Assembly: GCF_012641275.1 (NCBI RefSeq)
Contig: NZ_JABAIA010000001.1
Coordinates: 3,286,001 to 3,350,000, forward strand
From: Chitinophaga varians
Lineage (GTDB): Bacteria > Bacteroidota > Bacteroidia > Chitinophagales > Chitinophagaceae
Reading direction: 5' to 3'
Length of the DNA stretch: 64,000 nucleotides
Numbering within the stretch: position 1 is the first letter of the stretch; each line of letters begins with the position of its first letter. The notes below the pieces were generated by a model. That model did no database searches. It was not told where the DNA came from and was given only the letters and a program-made list of their open reading frames with translations. Shown here one piece after another: positions 32,653 through 40,803 of this stretch. The position numbers and the translations under genes were made by a program.

Positions 32653-33999
32653 ATGAATTTTGAGAGAAACGAACGCCCCCGCAGGCCCTACTCTTCTGAT
32701 ACCAACAAAGAGAATGATCCCAACAAGGAGAGAGGTGACTACAGACCCAACTTAAACAATGAGCGGGAGGGTGGAAAACCCGACTACAATGGTGGCGACA
32801 ACACAGAACGTCGTCCACGCACTGACTACAATCGCGAGGGTGGGTATCGCCCCCGTACAGATTACAACCGCGATGGCGGTGGTTACAATCGTGAAGGTGG
32901 CGGCGGCTACGACCGTGGCGGTGGATATGACCGCGGCGGTGAAGGTGGCGGCTACAATCGTGGCGGCGGCGGTTACGACCGTGGCGGCGGTGGTGGTGGT
33001 TACGATCGCGGCGGCGGTGGATATGACCGTGGCGGCGGTGGTGGTTACGATCGCGGCGGCGGCGGTGGATATGACCGTGGCGGTGGCGGTGGTTACGACC
33101 GCGGCGGCGGCGGTGGTGGCTATAACCGCGGTGGCGGTGGTGGCTACGATCGCGGCGGTGGCGGCGGCTACGATCGCGGTGGCGGCGGCGGTTACGACCG
33201 TGGCGGCGGCGGTGGAGGCTACAACCGCGGTGGCGGTGGTGGTTACGACCGTGGCGGCGGTGGCGGCGGCTACAATCGCGGTGGCGGCGGCGGTGGATAC
33301 GACCGTGGCGGCGGCGGTGGAGGCTACAACCGTGGCGGTGGTGGTGGTGGCTACAACCGCGGTGGCGGTGGTGGCGGCTTTAACCGCGGCGGTGGTGGAA
33401 GACCACGTCCCGGAGGCCAGAACAGACGCTTCGAACCCAAACCTGATAATAAGATATACTTTATCGCACTGCTGCCAACTGCAGAAGTAGGTAAGGAAAT
33501 CATCAAAATAAAACAGGAATTTGCTGAACAATACGGACCAATGTACGCATTGAAAGTATTGCCGCATATTACCCTGCAGGTACCTTTTACAGCCGATCCG
33601 GCACTGGAAAAAGCCTTCTGCGATGAACTGACGGAATTCGCAAAAACACAGGCTCCTTTTGAAGTGTCCCTGAAAGGTTTCGGTACCTTCCCGAACAAAC
33701 AAAACCGCGTCCTGTTCATCAACGTGGAAAAAAGCGAAACCATGGCTACCATGCATCGGCAGCTGATCAACTTCCTGCGTAAGGAATTTGGCTTCAGCAC
33801 CATGCTGGCACGCACCGGCTTCACACCTCACGTGACCGTGGCCTTCAAAGACCTGGACGATGATCAGTTCAACAAGGCATGGCCTGAATATGAAAACAAG
33901 GAATATGAGGCTACTTTCAAAGTAAACAACCTCTACTTCCTGCGTCATAACGGCAAATCCTGGGAAGTGCTGCAGAAATGCAAACTGGGCGGCGCATAA
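32653..33999 (+). CDS. Gly/Arg-rich repeat protein with C-terminal 2H phosphoesterase domain
   Basis: 448 residues in three parts. Residues 1-75 are polar and Arg/Asn/Glu-rich. Residues about 75-250 hold roughly 20 tandem units of YDRGGGGG or YNRGGGGG type, an RGG/RGY low-complexity tract like those of eukaryotic RNA-binding proteins. Residues about 265-445 are a 2'-5' RNA ligase-like 2H phosphoesterase with both motifs intact (PHITLQ, His305; PHVTVA, His393). No signal peptide, so cytoplasmic. The enzyme domain should act on RNA or cyclic nucleotides; the tract suggests RNA binding or condensate formation (inference). Coupled to kynU by a 9-base gap. The repeat DNA is GC-rich and prone to copy-number change. 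Confidence 0.88.
   Translation: MNFERNERPRRPYSSDTNKENDPNKERGDYRPNLNNEREGGKPDYNGGDNTERRPRTDYNREGGYRPRTDYNRDGGGYNREGGGGYDRGGGYDRGGEGGGYNRGGGGYDRGGGGGGYDRGGGGYDRGGGGGYDRGGGGGYDRGGGGGYDRGGGGGGYNRGGGGGYDRGGGGGYDRGGGGGYDRGGGGGGYNRGGGGGYDRGGGGGGYNRGGGGGGYDRGGGGGGYNRGGGGGGYNRGGGGGGFNRGGGGRPRPGGQNRRFEPKPDNKIYFIALLPTAEVGKEIIKIKQEFAEQYGPMYALKVLPHITLQVPFTADPALEKAFCDELTEFAKTQAPFEVSLKGFGTFPNKQNRVLFINVEKSETMATMHRQLINFLRKEFGFSTMLARTGFTPHVTVAFKDLDDDQFNKAWPEYENKEYEATFKVNNLYFLRHNGKSWEVLQKCKLGGA
32870..33405 (+). repeat. In-frame tandem repeat coding for YD/NRGGGGG units
   Basis: About 20 imperfect units of 18-27 bases. Synonymous variation (GGC/GGT, CGC/CGT, TAC/TAT, GAC/GAT/AAC) is high while the protein motif is kept, which points to selection for the peptide. 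Asp and Asn alternate irregularly at the second position. Confidence 0.9.
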
Positions 34000-34027
34000 T
34001 CTTTTAGAAATCTGGTTAACTAGATAT

Positions 34028-34063
34028 TTAGCCATTTGGGGATTCCCAAATGGCTAATTTTTT
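34028..34063 (+). terminator. Rho-independent terminator after the Gly-rich gene
   Basis: TTAGCCATTTGGG, loop GATT, CCCAAATGGCTAA: a perfect 13-bp stem followed by six T residues. Confidence 0.92.
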
Positions 34064-34153
34064 GCCCGGAATTCAGCTTGTTCAATAATGCAATACCCGC
34101 TGCCCTGAACCCCCAATATGTAAATAACAGAATATCAAAATGAGTAAATGAAA

Positions 34154-34184
34154 AAGGGCCTCCGCTACAGCTGCAGAGACCCTT
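34154..34184 (-). terminator. Terminator of the DUF2807 gene
   Basis: On the minus strand AAGGGTCTC pairs with GAGGCCCTT (one T-G wobble) around a 13-base loop, followed by TTTTT. Confidence 0.65.
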
Positions 34185-34237
34185 CTGTTTGTATATACCG
34201 TGCATTTACAACAGTATAACAGTGCAGGTTATACGAA

Positions 34238-34987
34238 TCAGATCTTTTTTACCTTACCTGATCCTTTAATATCGGTTTGTACTTTCTGTGGATTACCGGC
34301 GTAAACTACATCACCGCTACCGTAAATGCCTACCGTCAAAGCATCCCGGACACTGATAGAATGATCGCCCGAAGCCCTGATAGTAATATCGGCCCGCTGC
34401 GTGTCCAGGTCCAGCGCCCTGACCCTGCCGCTGCCGTTAATGTCACTACTGAGGGAAATAGCCGTTCCTTTGATATCGAGGCTGCCTGAGCCATTAATGC
34501 GTGTATGCAGCTCCTGCACGGCAAGCGCCAATGCCGCATTGCCGCTGCCATCGATCTGATAAGAGAAATTAGAACTCCGTAAGGTGTCCTTATTATCAAG
34601 GTAGCCTGAACCCGCAAAGTTGATGCGCTGGTAACTACGGCTGTGTACATATACCTGGATAGGCATATGACGCCACAGTTTGACACGGTTCCGCAACCGG
34701 ATGAAAAGCGTATTGTTGCTGGTATTGGTCTCAACAGCGGCGATGACATTGTCTTCTGCCTTGATCTCAACAGCGGCCGTACTGTCCTGGATAAGATGCA
34801 CTTCAAACGGACCGGATATCTCCACCTCTGAAAAAGGAGAGGTGTTGCGGGTTTCCGCAACGATATTGCCTGATCCGGCTATCTGGTCCCTGGCACAACT
34901 GCTCAGGATAAGGGTAAAAATCGCCAGCATCAGTAATAACCAGCTCACACTGAGACTGGTGTAGGTGATGATTGCCTGTTTCTTCAT
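34238..34987 (-). CDS. DUF2807 (head GIN domain) lipoprotein
   Basis: 249 residues from the ATG at 34987, with a long signal sequence and lipobox (FTLILSSCARD, Cys31). The mature part is a right-handed beta-helix of DUF2807 type, seen as recurring GSG turns: AGSGNI, AGSGYL, DGSGNA, NGSGSL, NGSGRV, YGSGDV and KGSGKVKK. Such proteins are widespread in Bacteroidota and likely bind carbohydrate or other surface polymers; no activity is proven. Upstream in-frame ATGs would only lengthen the N-terminus. Monocistronic. Confidence 0.92.
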   Translation of the reverse strand: MKKQAIITYTSLSVSWLLLMLAIFTLILSSCARDQIAGSGNIVAETRNTSPFSEVEISGPFEVHLIQDSTAAVEIKAEDNVIAAVETNTSNNTLFIRLRNRVKLWRHMPIQVYVHSRSYQRINFAGSGYLDNKDTLRSSNFSYQIDGSGNAALALAVQELHTRINGSGSLDIKGTAISLSSDINGSGRVRALDLDTQRADITIRASGDHSISVRDALTVGIYGSGDVVYAGNPQKVQTDIKGSGKVKKI

Positions 34988-35063
34988 AAAAGTCATTTTT
35001 AGGGGGCTATGCAAAAATGACGGCTGAAGAAACAATTACCCCTACGGAGTACCCAAAAAAAAT

Positions 35064-35095
35064 AAGCCGGCCGTACAGACGTACGGAACCGGCTT
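35064..35095 (-). terminator. Terminator of the small secreted protein gene
   Basis: On the minus strand AAGCCGG and CCGGCTT enclose an inner CCGTAC/GTACGG stem, followed by a T-rich run. It lies 38 bases after the stop of the gene at 35133-35450. Confidence 0.8.
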
Positions 35096-35132
35096 TTGAT
35101 TAACCCCTATGAAAACCAACTATTGCTCTTGA

Positions 35133-35450
35133 TTAATTTGTCAATTTTATTTCGCCTAAATCAGTAGACTTTCCATCTTCTACTTTTACCTCAGTAATGG
35201 TGGCTGGTTTAAAAGGTGCTTTCGCGCCCACAATTACCGTATAGGTCCCTGATTTGGCATTTTGAAAGTTAAAGGCACCATCATTAATGGGTGATTTTAA
35301 CGTATCTGTTCCAGTGATAGCCAGTGCTTCAGTAGCGCCGTCCGCAGGTGTTACTTTACCCGCGATGGTACCACCATCAATTCCTTTGAAAGCAAAGCTT
35401 CCAAACGCTACTGCAGCCAATGCCAACATAGTTACTTTCAATTTTTTCAT
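35133..35450 (-). CDS. Small exported carboxypeptidase-regulatory-like protein
   Basis: 105 residues: signal peptide (TMLALAAVAFGSFA), then one small beta-sandwich domain with GTIAGKVTPADGATEA and GAFNFQNAKSGTYTVIVGAK, and the end DGKSTDLGEIKLTN. This is the carboxypeptidase-regulatory or SdrD-B-like fold, usually a binding module attached to larger proteins; here it is free. Periplasmic or surface-exposed. Monocistronic with a strong terminator. Function unknown. Confidence 0.82.
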   Translation of the reverse strand: MKKLKVTMLALAAVAFGSFAFKGIDGGTIAGKVTPADGATEALAITGTDTLKSPINDGAFNFQNAKSGTYTVIVGAKAPFKPATITEVKVEDGKSTDLGEIKLTN

Positions 35451-35626
35451 AGCACACGATTTAACAGTTAGACAATAAAGATTCTATGGTTAAAGTAAAG
35501 GTGTCAGCATATTTGCTATCGCTTTTTTTGATGTAAAGAACTTGATGGTAGTTTTGCAAACACGGTGCCATAAAACCGCGGGCCAAATCGCTTTAACAAA
35601 TCTTTTGGAAGACATTAACAAAACAA

Positions 35627-35656
35627 AAAAGTCTTCCGGTATACCGGAAGACTTTT
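35627..35656 (-). terminator. Terminator of the Bax inhibitor-1-like gene
   Basis: AAAAGTCTTCCGG, centre TATA, CCGGAAGACTTTT: a perfect 13-bp stem with T residues on the exit side, 24 bases after the stop at 35680. Confidence 0.9.
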
Positions 35657-35679
35657 GTTATAAGATGAAAAACGATCGT

Positions 35680-36420
35680 TTATCTCCTGTTTAATTTGCT
35701 CAGCAGGCGCAGGATTTCGAGGTACAGCCACACCAGGGTCACCAGCAGGCCGAAAGAACCATACCACTCGAAATATTTAGGCGCGCCCATAGCTGCGCCC
35801 TGCTCGATCATATCGAAGTCCAGGATCAGGTTCAGCGCCGCAATAGCTACCACGATCAGGGAGAACACAATGCCGAAGGTACCGCTGCTGTGGATCAGGG
35901 GCATATCGATATGGAATAAACGCAATACCATCGCGATCAGGTAAAAGATACCGATGCCAAGGGTAGCGGTGATGATGATGGATTTGAAACGCTCCGTAGC
36001 GCGGATCACACCGGTACGGTACAATACCAGCATAGCGATGAAGGTACCGAAAGTGAGGCCTACAGCCTGCAACACGATGCCTTGCCACTGCGCGTTAAAC
36101 ATCGCGGAGATACCGCCCAGGAAAAGACCTTCCGCCAGCGCATAGGCCGGGGCCAGGTAACCGGACCACTCTTTCTTGAAGATAATAACCAGTGCCAGTA
36201 TGAAACCTCCAATGGCGCCGCCGAATACTAACGGAAGCACGTTGGAACTGCCTTTTAAAAATTGACCGTAAGAAAAAACTGCCGCCGCCATCAGCATGAC
36301 CAGCAGAAAAGCCATCTTGTTAATAGTGCCACGGATGGTCATGGTAGAACCATCAGCATGGGCAGCCTTGTTGAAAATACTTTCTTTGAGTACAGGGTTG
36401 TTCGATTGAAACAATGCCAT
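35680..36420 (-). CDS. Bax inhibitor-1/YccA family membrane protein
   Basis: 246 residues from the ATG at 36420 (MALFQSNNPVLKE). The open frame extends further upstream, but that part is not protein-like. Seven transmembrane helices, with the family's YALAEGLFLGGISAMF and LNLILDFDMIEQGAAMGAPKYFEWYG regions (read in part). The paired acidic residues near the end (DFD) form the pH-sensing pore element in characterised relatives, which leak calcium or protons. Inner membrane. Stands alone. Confidence 0.92.
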   Translation of the reverse strand: MALFQSNNPVLKESIFNKAAHADGSTMTIRGTINKMAFLLVMLMAAAVFSYGQFLKGSSNVLPLVFGGAIGGFILALVIIFKKEWSGYLAPAYALAEGLFLGGISAMFNAQWQGIVLQAVGLTFGTFIAMLVLYRTGVIRATERFKSIIITATLGIGIFYLIAMVLRLFHIDMPLIHSSGTFGIVFSLIVVAIAALNLILDFDMIEQGAAMGAPKYFEWYGSFGLLVTLVWLYLEILRLLSKLNRR

Positions 36421-36599
36421 AAAATACAGTTTAAAATTATTAACGGAATAAAAATACGATTTGATTTGACATCCAGCGCCCGTTACCGCTGAATTTGTAT
36501 TAAAATTAGCATTTATTGGCCAATAACCTATAGTTATCACCCATAACAAGAAGTGATGTGAATGGCCGTTTCCGGCGGCAATAGTCTACTGGATTTGTG

Positions 36600-36607
36600 T
36601 ACTTTTG
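36600..36607 (+). promoter_or_regulatory. -7 promoter element upstream of the 2-oxoacid oxidoreductase gene
   Basis: TACTTTTG matches TAnnTTTG. It would give a leader of about 105 bases before the ATG at 36720. No clear -33 TTG. Confidence 0.45.
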
Positions 36608-36719
36608 TAGGGAGATAAACATGATTTTGCGCAGGTTTGGCCAATAACATCCGCCGATTGCCTAAATTTACACCTTTATACAGAATACCTTATACTAAGA
36701 TACCTTAAAAGAATAATAG

Positions 36720-38567
36720 ATGTCTAATACTTCGATTCAACAACTGGATGATGTAGTGATAAAATTTGCAGGCGACAGTGGAGACGGGATGCAGTTGACA
36801 GGTAGCCAGTTTTCCAATAACACCGCGTTGATCGGCAATGACCTGAGCACGTTCCCGGACTTTCCGGCCGAAATACGGGCCCCACAGGGCACCCTGCCAG
36901 GTGTGAGCGGTTTCCAGCTTCATTTTTCTTCGAACAGGATATTTACCCCGGGCGACGCCTGCGACGTGCTGGTGGCCATGAACGCCGCCGCGCTCAAAGC
37001 CAACCTGAAAGGCCTCAAAAAAGGAGGCATCATCATCGCCAACACTGACGGCTTCGATGCTAAAAACCTCCGGCTGGCCAATTACCCCGAAGGCATCAAT
37101 CCGCTGGAAGACGGCTCTCTGGCCAACTACCAGCTTCATACCATGGACGTCACCAAGATGACCCGCGAGGCCCTGAAAGACTCCACGCTGGGCATGAAAG
37201 AGAAAGACCGCGCCAAAAACATGTTTGTGCTGGGCTTCCTTTACTGGCTCTACGACCGTAACATGGACAATACAGAGGCTTTCCTCAAAGAGAAATTCGG
37301 CAAAAAACCGGAAATCCTGGACAGTAACCTGAAAGTGCTGCATGCCGGTTATAACTTCGCTGATACTGTGGAAGCCTTCACCACCCGCTATCGCGTGGAG
37401 AAAGCCCGCATGGAGCCAGGCACTTACCGCAGCATTACCGGTAACACCGCGCTGGCCTACGGCCTGGTAGCTGCCTCCCAAAAAGCCAATCTGCCGATGT
37501 TCCTGGGCACCTATCCCATCACGCCGGCTTCTGATATCCTGCATGAACTGAGCCGCTTCAAGAATTTCGGTATCCGCACCTTCCAGGCGGAAGACGAGAT
37601 AGCGGGCATCACATCTGCCATTGGCGCCTCCTACGGTGGCCACATGGGCGTAACCACCACTTCCGGTCCCGGTATGGCCCTGAAAGGCGAAGCCATGGGC
37701 CTGGCGGTAATGCTCGAAATTCCGCTGCTGATCATTGATATCCAGCGTGGAGGACCTTCTACCGGCCTGCCTACCAAAACGGAACAATCAGACCTCTTGC
37801 AGGCTTATTATGGCCGTAACGGTGAATGTCCGATGCCGATCATCTCTGCTTCCACACCGGCGGACTGCTTCGATGCCATTTTTGAAGCCTTCAAAATCTC
37901 GGTACAGCACATGACGCCTGTGATCTTCCTCAGCGACGGCTACATCGCCAACGGTGCAGAGCCATGGCGTTTCCCGAAAAGCGCTGACCTTCCGGCCATC
38001 GAAGTGAAATTCAAAAAACAGCTGGAAGAAGGAGAGGAAAATTTCCTGCCCTACCACCGCGATGAGAACCTGGTACGCCCCTGGGCCGTGCCCGGCACCC
38101 CTGGCCTGGAACACCGCATCGGCGGCCTTGAAAAACAGAATATCACCGGTAACGTTAGCTACGATCCTGAAAACCACCAGCTCATGGTGAAAATCCGCCA
38201 GGAAAAGGTAGATAAGATCGCAGACCATATTCCGCCACAGAAAATTGAAGTCGGCCCCGAAAAAGGAAAAGTACTGGTGCTCGGCTGGGGCTCCACCTTC
38301 GGCGCCATTAAAAGCGCTGTGCTGGACCTGCTGGCTGAAGGCCATCAGGTGGCCCATGCCCACATCCGCCATATGCGCCCGTTCCCTAAAAATCTGGGTG
38401 AAATCCTCCACAGCTACGATAAAGTACTAATACCGGAAATCAACAACGGTCAGCTGATCAAAATCATCCGTGACCAATACCTGATTGATGCACAGGGATA
38501 CCATAAAATCATGGGCGTGCCCATCACCAAAGGGGAACTGATTACCCGCATTAAGGAAATGTTATAA
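36720..38567 (+). CDS. korA: 2-oxoacid:ferredoxin oxidoreductase, alpha subunit
   Basis: 615 residues: an N-terminal gamma-type domain (VVIKFAGDSGDGMQLTGSQF, about 1-190) fused to the pyruvate/2-oxoglutarate alpha domain (TYPITPASDILHELSRF, GPGMALKGEAMGLAVMLEIP, QRGGPSTGLPTKTEQSDL). This gamma-alpha fusion is the Kor/For type. With a beta subunit that carries thiamine diphosphate and an iron-sulfur cluster, it oxidises a 2-oxoacid, most likely 2-oxoglutarate, to acyl-CoA and reduced ferredoxin. No beta-subunit gene is found next to it or anywhere in the window. A hairpin follows the stop. Confidence 0.9.
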   Translation: MSNTSIQQLDDVVIKFAGDSGDGMQLTGSQFSNNTALIGNDLSTFPDFPAEIRAPQGTLPGVSGFQLHFSSNRIFTPGDACDVLVAMNAAALKANLKGLKKGGIIIANTDGFDAKNLRLANYPEGINPLEDGSLANYQLHTMDVTKMTREALKDSTLGMKEKDRAKNMFVLGFLYWLYDRNMDNTEAFLKEKFGKKPEILDSNLKVLHAGYNFADTVEAFTTRYRVEKARMEPGTYRSITGNTALAYGLVAASQKANLPMFLGTYPITPASDILHELSRFKNFGIRTFQAEDEIAGITSAIGASYGGHMGVTTTSGPGMALKGEAMGLAVMLEIPLLIIDIQRGGPSTGLPTKTEQSDLLQAYYGRNGECPMPIISASTPADCFDAIFEAFKISVQHMTPVIFLSDGYIANGAEPWRFPKSADLPAIEVKFKKQLEEGEENFLPYHRDENLVRPWAVPGTPGLEHRIGGLEKQNITGNVSYDPENHQLMVKIRQEKVDKIADHIPPQKIEVGPEKGKVLVLGWGSTFGAIKSAVLDLLAEGHQVAHAHIRHMRPFPKNLGEILHSYDKVLIPEINNGQLIKIIRDQYLIDAQGYHKIMGVPITKGELITRIKEML

Positions 38568-38596
38568 GAAAACATACATTAATACGTTATATAGGC

Positions 38597-38633
38597 CAGG
38601 GGCGCAGCGGAAAATATCTCCACTGCGCCCCTG
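38597..38633 (+). terminator. Hairpin after korA
   Basis: CAGGGGCGCAG and CTGCGCCCCTG form a perfect 11-bp GC-rich stem around a 15-base loop. Lacks a T run. Confidence 0.6.
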
Positions 38634-38749
38634 CTGTATGAACAGGACAGGGCAGGCGTCAAACTTCAGGGATTTTTTGTATTTTCAATAAGGGGACTAT
38701 TACAGCTACCTCCCCTCTGATGTTAATTTTTTGGTTTAAGTCTCTATTT

Positions 38750-39340
38750 ATGAAATGCCTTTTTCGTGTATTGTTATGCGTTGTAGCGGTAGCTGTATTC
38801 TACCTCCCGGTACATGCCCAGACGACCACTTTTGAAGTCCGGATCGCCAATCATGCGGTGGGTACTATCGAAGCACAACGTAAAGTAAGTGGATCTGCCA
38901 AGAGTATCACAATTAAAACCCGTATCCAGACGCTATTGGCGAAGATCAACAGCGACATCCTCAATGAGTACGATAATAACGTGCTCACCCTCGCCAAATC
39001 CACCCGCGTGGCGGGTAAAAAAGGGGAGGACAAGGAAACGACCACGCGTCGTAACGGAAACGACTATACGGTGATGCTCAATGGCGCCCGTTCGGTGATA
39101 GATAATACGGAAATAGCCCATTGTGTGGCCGATCTTTATTTCTCAGAACCGAAACAGGTGTCCCGCATTTTCTCTGAAGCACTGGGGAAATTCCTGCCGC
39201 TGCATCCCCTGGGAAGCGGGCAGTATGAGCTGGTGCTGCCGGAAGGAAAAAAGAATATCTATAAGTATTCCAATGGAGTATTGACGGAAGTGGAAGTGAA
39301 CCATACTTTTGGCAGAGCGCTGTTCATTAAGACCATTTGA
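38750..39340 (+). CDS. Secreted protein, DUF6134-like
   Basis: 196 residues from the ATG at 38750. The signal peptide is clear (LLCVVAVAVFYLPVHA). The mature part is all-beta in character: TTTFEVRIANHAVGTIEAQR, then charged strands KSITIKTRIQTLLAKI, and the end LTEVEVNHTFGRALF. It resembles the DUF6134/DUF3108-like periplasmic beta proteins of Bacteroidota, with modest confidence. No catalytic motif. It follows korA after a hairpin and is probably independent of it. Confidence 0.72.
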   Translation: MKCLFRVLLCVVAVAVFYLPVHAQTTTFEVRIANHAVGTIEAQRKVSGSAKSITIKTRIQTLLAKINSDILNEYDNNVLTLAKSTRVAGKKGEDKETTTRRNGNDYTVMLNGARSVIDNTEIAHCVADLYFSEPKQVSRIFSEALGKFLPLHPLGSGQYELVLPEGKKNIYKYSNGVLTEVEVNHTFGRALFIKTI

Positions 39341-39416
39341 TTATTGAGGTATTTTATCATTCAACGAAATCCAGCACCCTCTTTACCCCGCCATATTTCC
39401 AGTTCAACGACTATGG

Positions 39417-39458
39417 AAAAAAAATGCAGCGAAGCCTTGCCTCGCTGCATTTTTTTTA
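39417..39458. terminator. Bidirectional terminator
   Basis: ATGCAGCGA and TCGCTGCAT, flanked by A8 and T8, loop of 9 bases. It serves both convergent genes, the secreted-protein gene and the nucleoside transporter gene. Confidence 0.9.
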
Positions 39459-39481
39459 GTTCCGATGATAATATCTGAGAA

Positions 39482-40687
39482 TCAGGCGGTTTTTTCCGTT
39501 TTGTCCTGGAAAAGCAGCATGAACAGTACCAGAACGGCAGCAGCGATACCGGCAGGAATCAGCCAGACACCCTGCCAGTTGTGACCGCCGGCAGTTTTAT
39601 AAGACTCTACGATAGGACCGGAGATCAGGAAACCGATCAGCATGCCCACACCATAGGTGGCCAGCGTAACGAAGCCCTGTGCGGAGCTCTTGAATTCTTC
39701 CCCTGCCAGTTTATCGGTGTAGATCTGACCGGTAACGAAGAAGAAGTCGTAACAGATACCATGCAGCACAATACCCACAATCAGCATCCAGTAGTTGGAG
39801 TCCACATTACCGTAGGCGAACAGCACGTAACGCAGTACCCATGCCAGCATACCCAGTGCGAGCATCTTTTTAACACCCAGGCGGGAGAAGAAAAGCGGCA
39901 TCACCAGCATGAAGAAAAATTCAGACATCTGGCCAAGGGACTGCTTGCCGGCAGCAGCTGTCATACCAATCTCGTTCAGGAACGGATTGGTGAAGTTGTA
40001 GTAAAACGCCAGCGGAATACAGATAGCAATGGAAGCGATGAAAAACAGCAGGTAAGAGCGGTTTTTCAGCATCCGGATAGCATCCAGTCCGAGGATTTCT
40101 TTCACGGAAATCTGTGTGCCTTTTTTTAACGGAGGTGTTTTAGGCAGTGTAAAGCTGAAAAGGCCCAGCAGCAGGGAGGCGCCGGCGGCCATCTTGAAAG
40201 TGAGGCCCAGCGTGTTGTTCTTCTCCCAGTTGAGCCAGCCGATCAGCAGGCCGGCTATGATCCAGCCAATAGTGCCGAACACACGGATCGTGGAAAAGTC
40301 TTTGCTGGGATCGCTCATCTGCCGGAAGGAGATGGAGTTTACCAGTGCCAGCGTAGGCATGTACAGAATCATGTACACCAACAACACAGGATAGAAGCTG
40401 TCAAAGCTGGTCATGCCGGAGCAGGTCCATAACAGCGCTGCACCGATCAGGTGAATGGCACCCAGGATCACCTGGGCGGAAATAAAACGGTCCGCAATAA
40501 TCCCCACGATAAAAGGCGCAATGACCGCCCCGATAGATTGGGTGAGGAACGCAACGCTCACCTGGTTGGCATTGGTGTCCTGCAGATTTTTTAACACGAA
40601 CGTACCTAATGTCACAAACCATGCTCCCCAGATAAAGAATTCGAGGAACATCATGAAGGACAATTGTACTCTTACGGCTGATTTCAT
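39482..40687 (-). CDS. MFS nucleoside:H+ symporter (NupG-like)
   Basis: 401 residues, twelve transmembrane helices. The start (VQLSFMMFLEFFIWGAWFVT) and the stretch SISFRQMSDPSKDFSTIRVFGTIGW (read in part) are typical of the nucleoside:H+ symporter family. Inner-membrane uptake of nucleosides for salvage. No nucleoside hydrolase or phosphorylase lies next to it, so the preferred substrate is not fixed. Monocistronic. Confidence 0.9.
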   Translation of the reverse strand: MKSAVRVQLSFMMFLEFFIWGAWFVTLGTFVLKNLQDTNANQVSVAFLTQSIGAVIAPFIVGIIADRFISAQVILGAIHLIGAALLWTCSGMTSFDSFYPVLLVYMILYMPTLALVNSISFRQMSDPSKDFSTIRVFGTIGWIIAGLLIGWLNWEKNNTLGLTFKMAAGASLLLGLFSFTLPKTPPLKKGTQISVKEILGLDAIRMLKNRSYLLFFIASIAICIPLAFYYNFTNPFLNEIGMTAAAGKQSLGQMSEFFFMLVMPLFFSRLGVKKMLALGMLAWVLRYVLFAYGNVDSNYWMLIVGIVLHGICYDFFFVTGQIYTDKLAGEEFKSSAQGFVTLATYGVGMLIGFLISGPIVESYKTAGGHNWQGVWLIPAGIAAAVLVLFMLLFQDKTEKTA

Positions 40688-40803
40688 AACGTTTTTTTAG
40701 CTTTATTTAATTGCATCTGAATGAACTGCTTAAGATAGCAAATTATTATAAATCGCTTCAAAATTTATGATGGAAGAAAAAAACGAACGGGGTTTCCGGC
40801 AAT

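Noticed and set aside
32870..33405. Possible CRISPR-like or minisatellite array
   Set aside because: Units are 18-27 bases, in frame and without unique spacers; it is coding sequence.
32759..33490. Ala/Val/Thr-rich frame on the plus strand, offset by one base
   Set aside because: Frame-shifted reading of the same repeat; no start context and no domain.
32752..34035. A 427-codon open frame on the minus strand
   Set aside because: It is the mirror of the Gly-rich repeat gene: its Ala/Thr/Val-only tract comes from GC-rich repeat codons, and the 2H motifs lie on the plus strand.
36705..37787. Long minus-strand frame opposite the oxidoreductase alpha subunit
   Set aside because: Shadow of korA, whose conserved motifs span the same bases.
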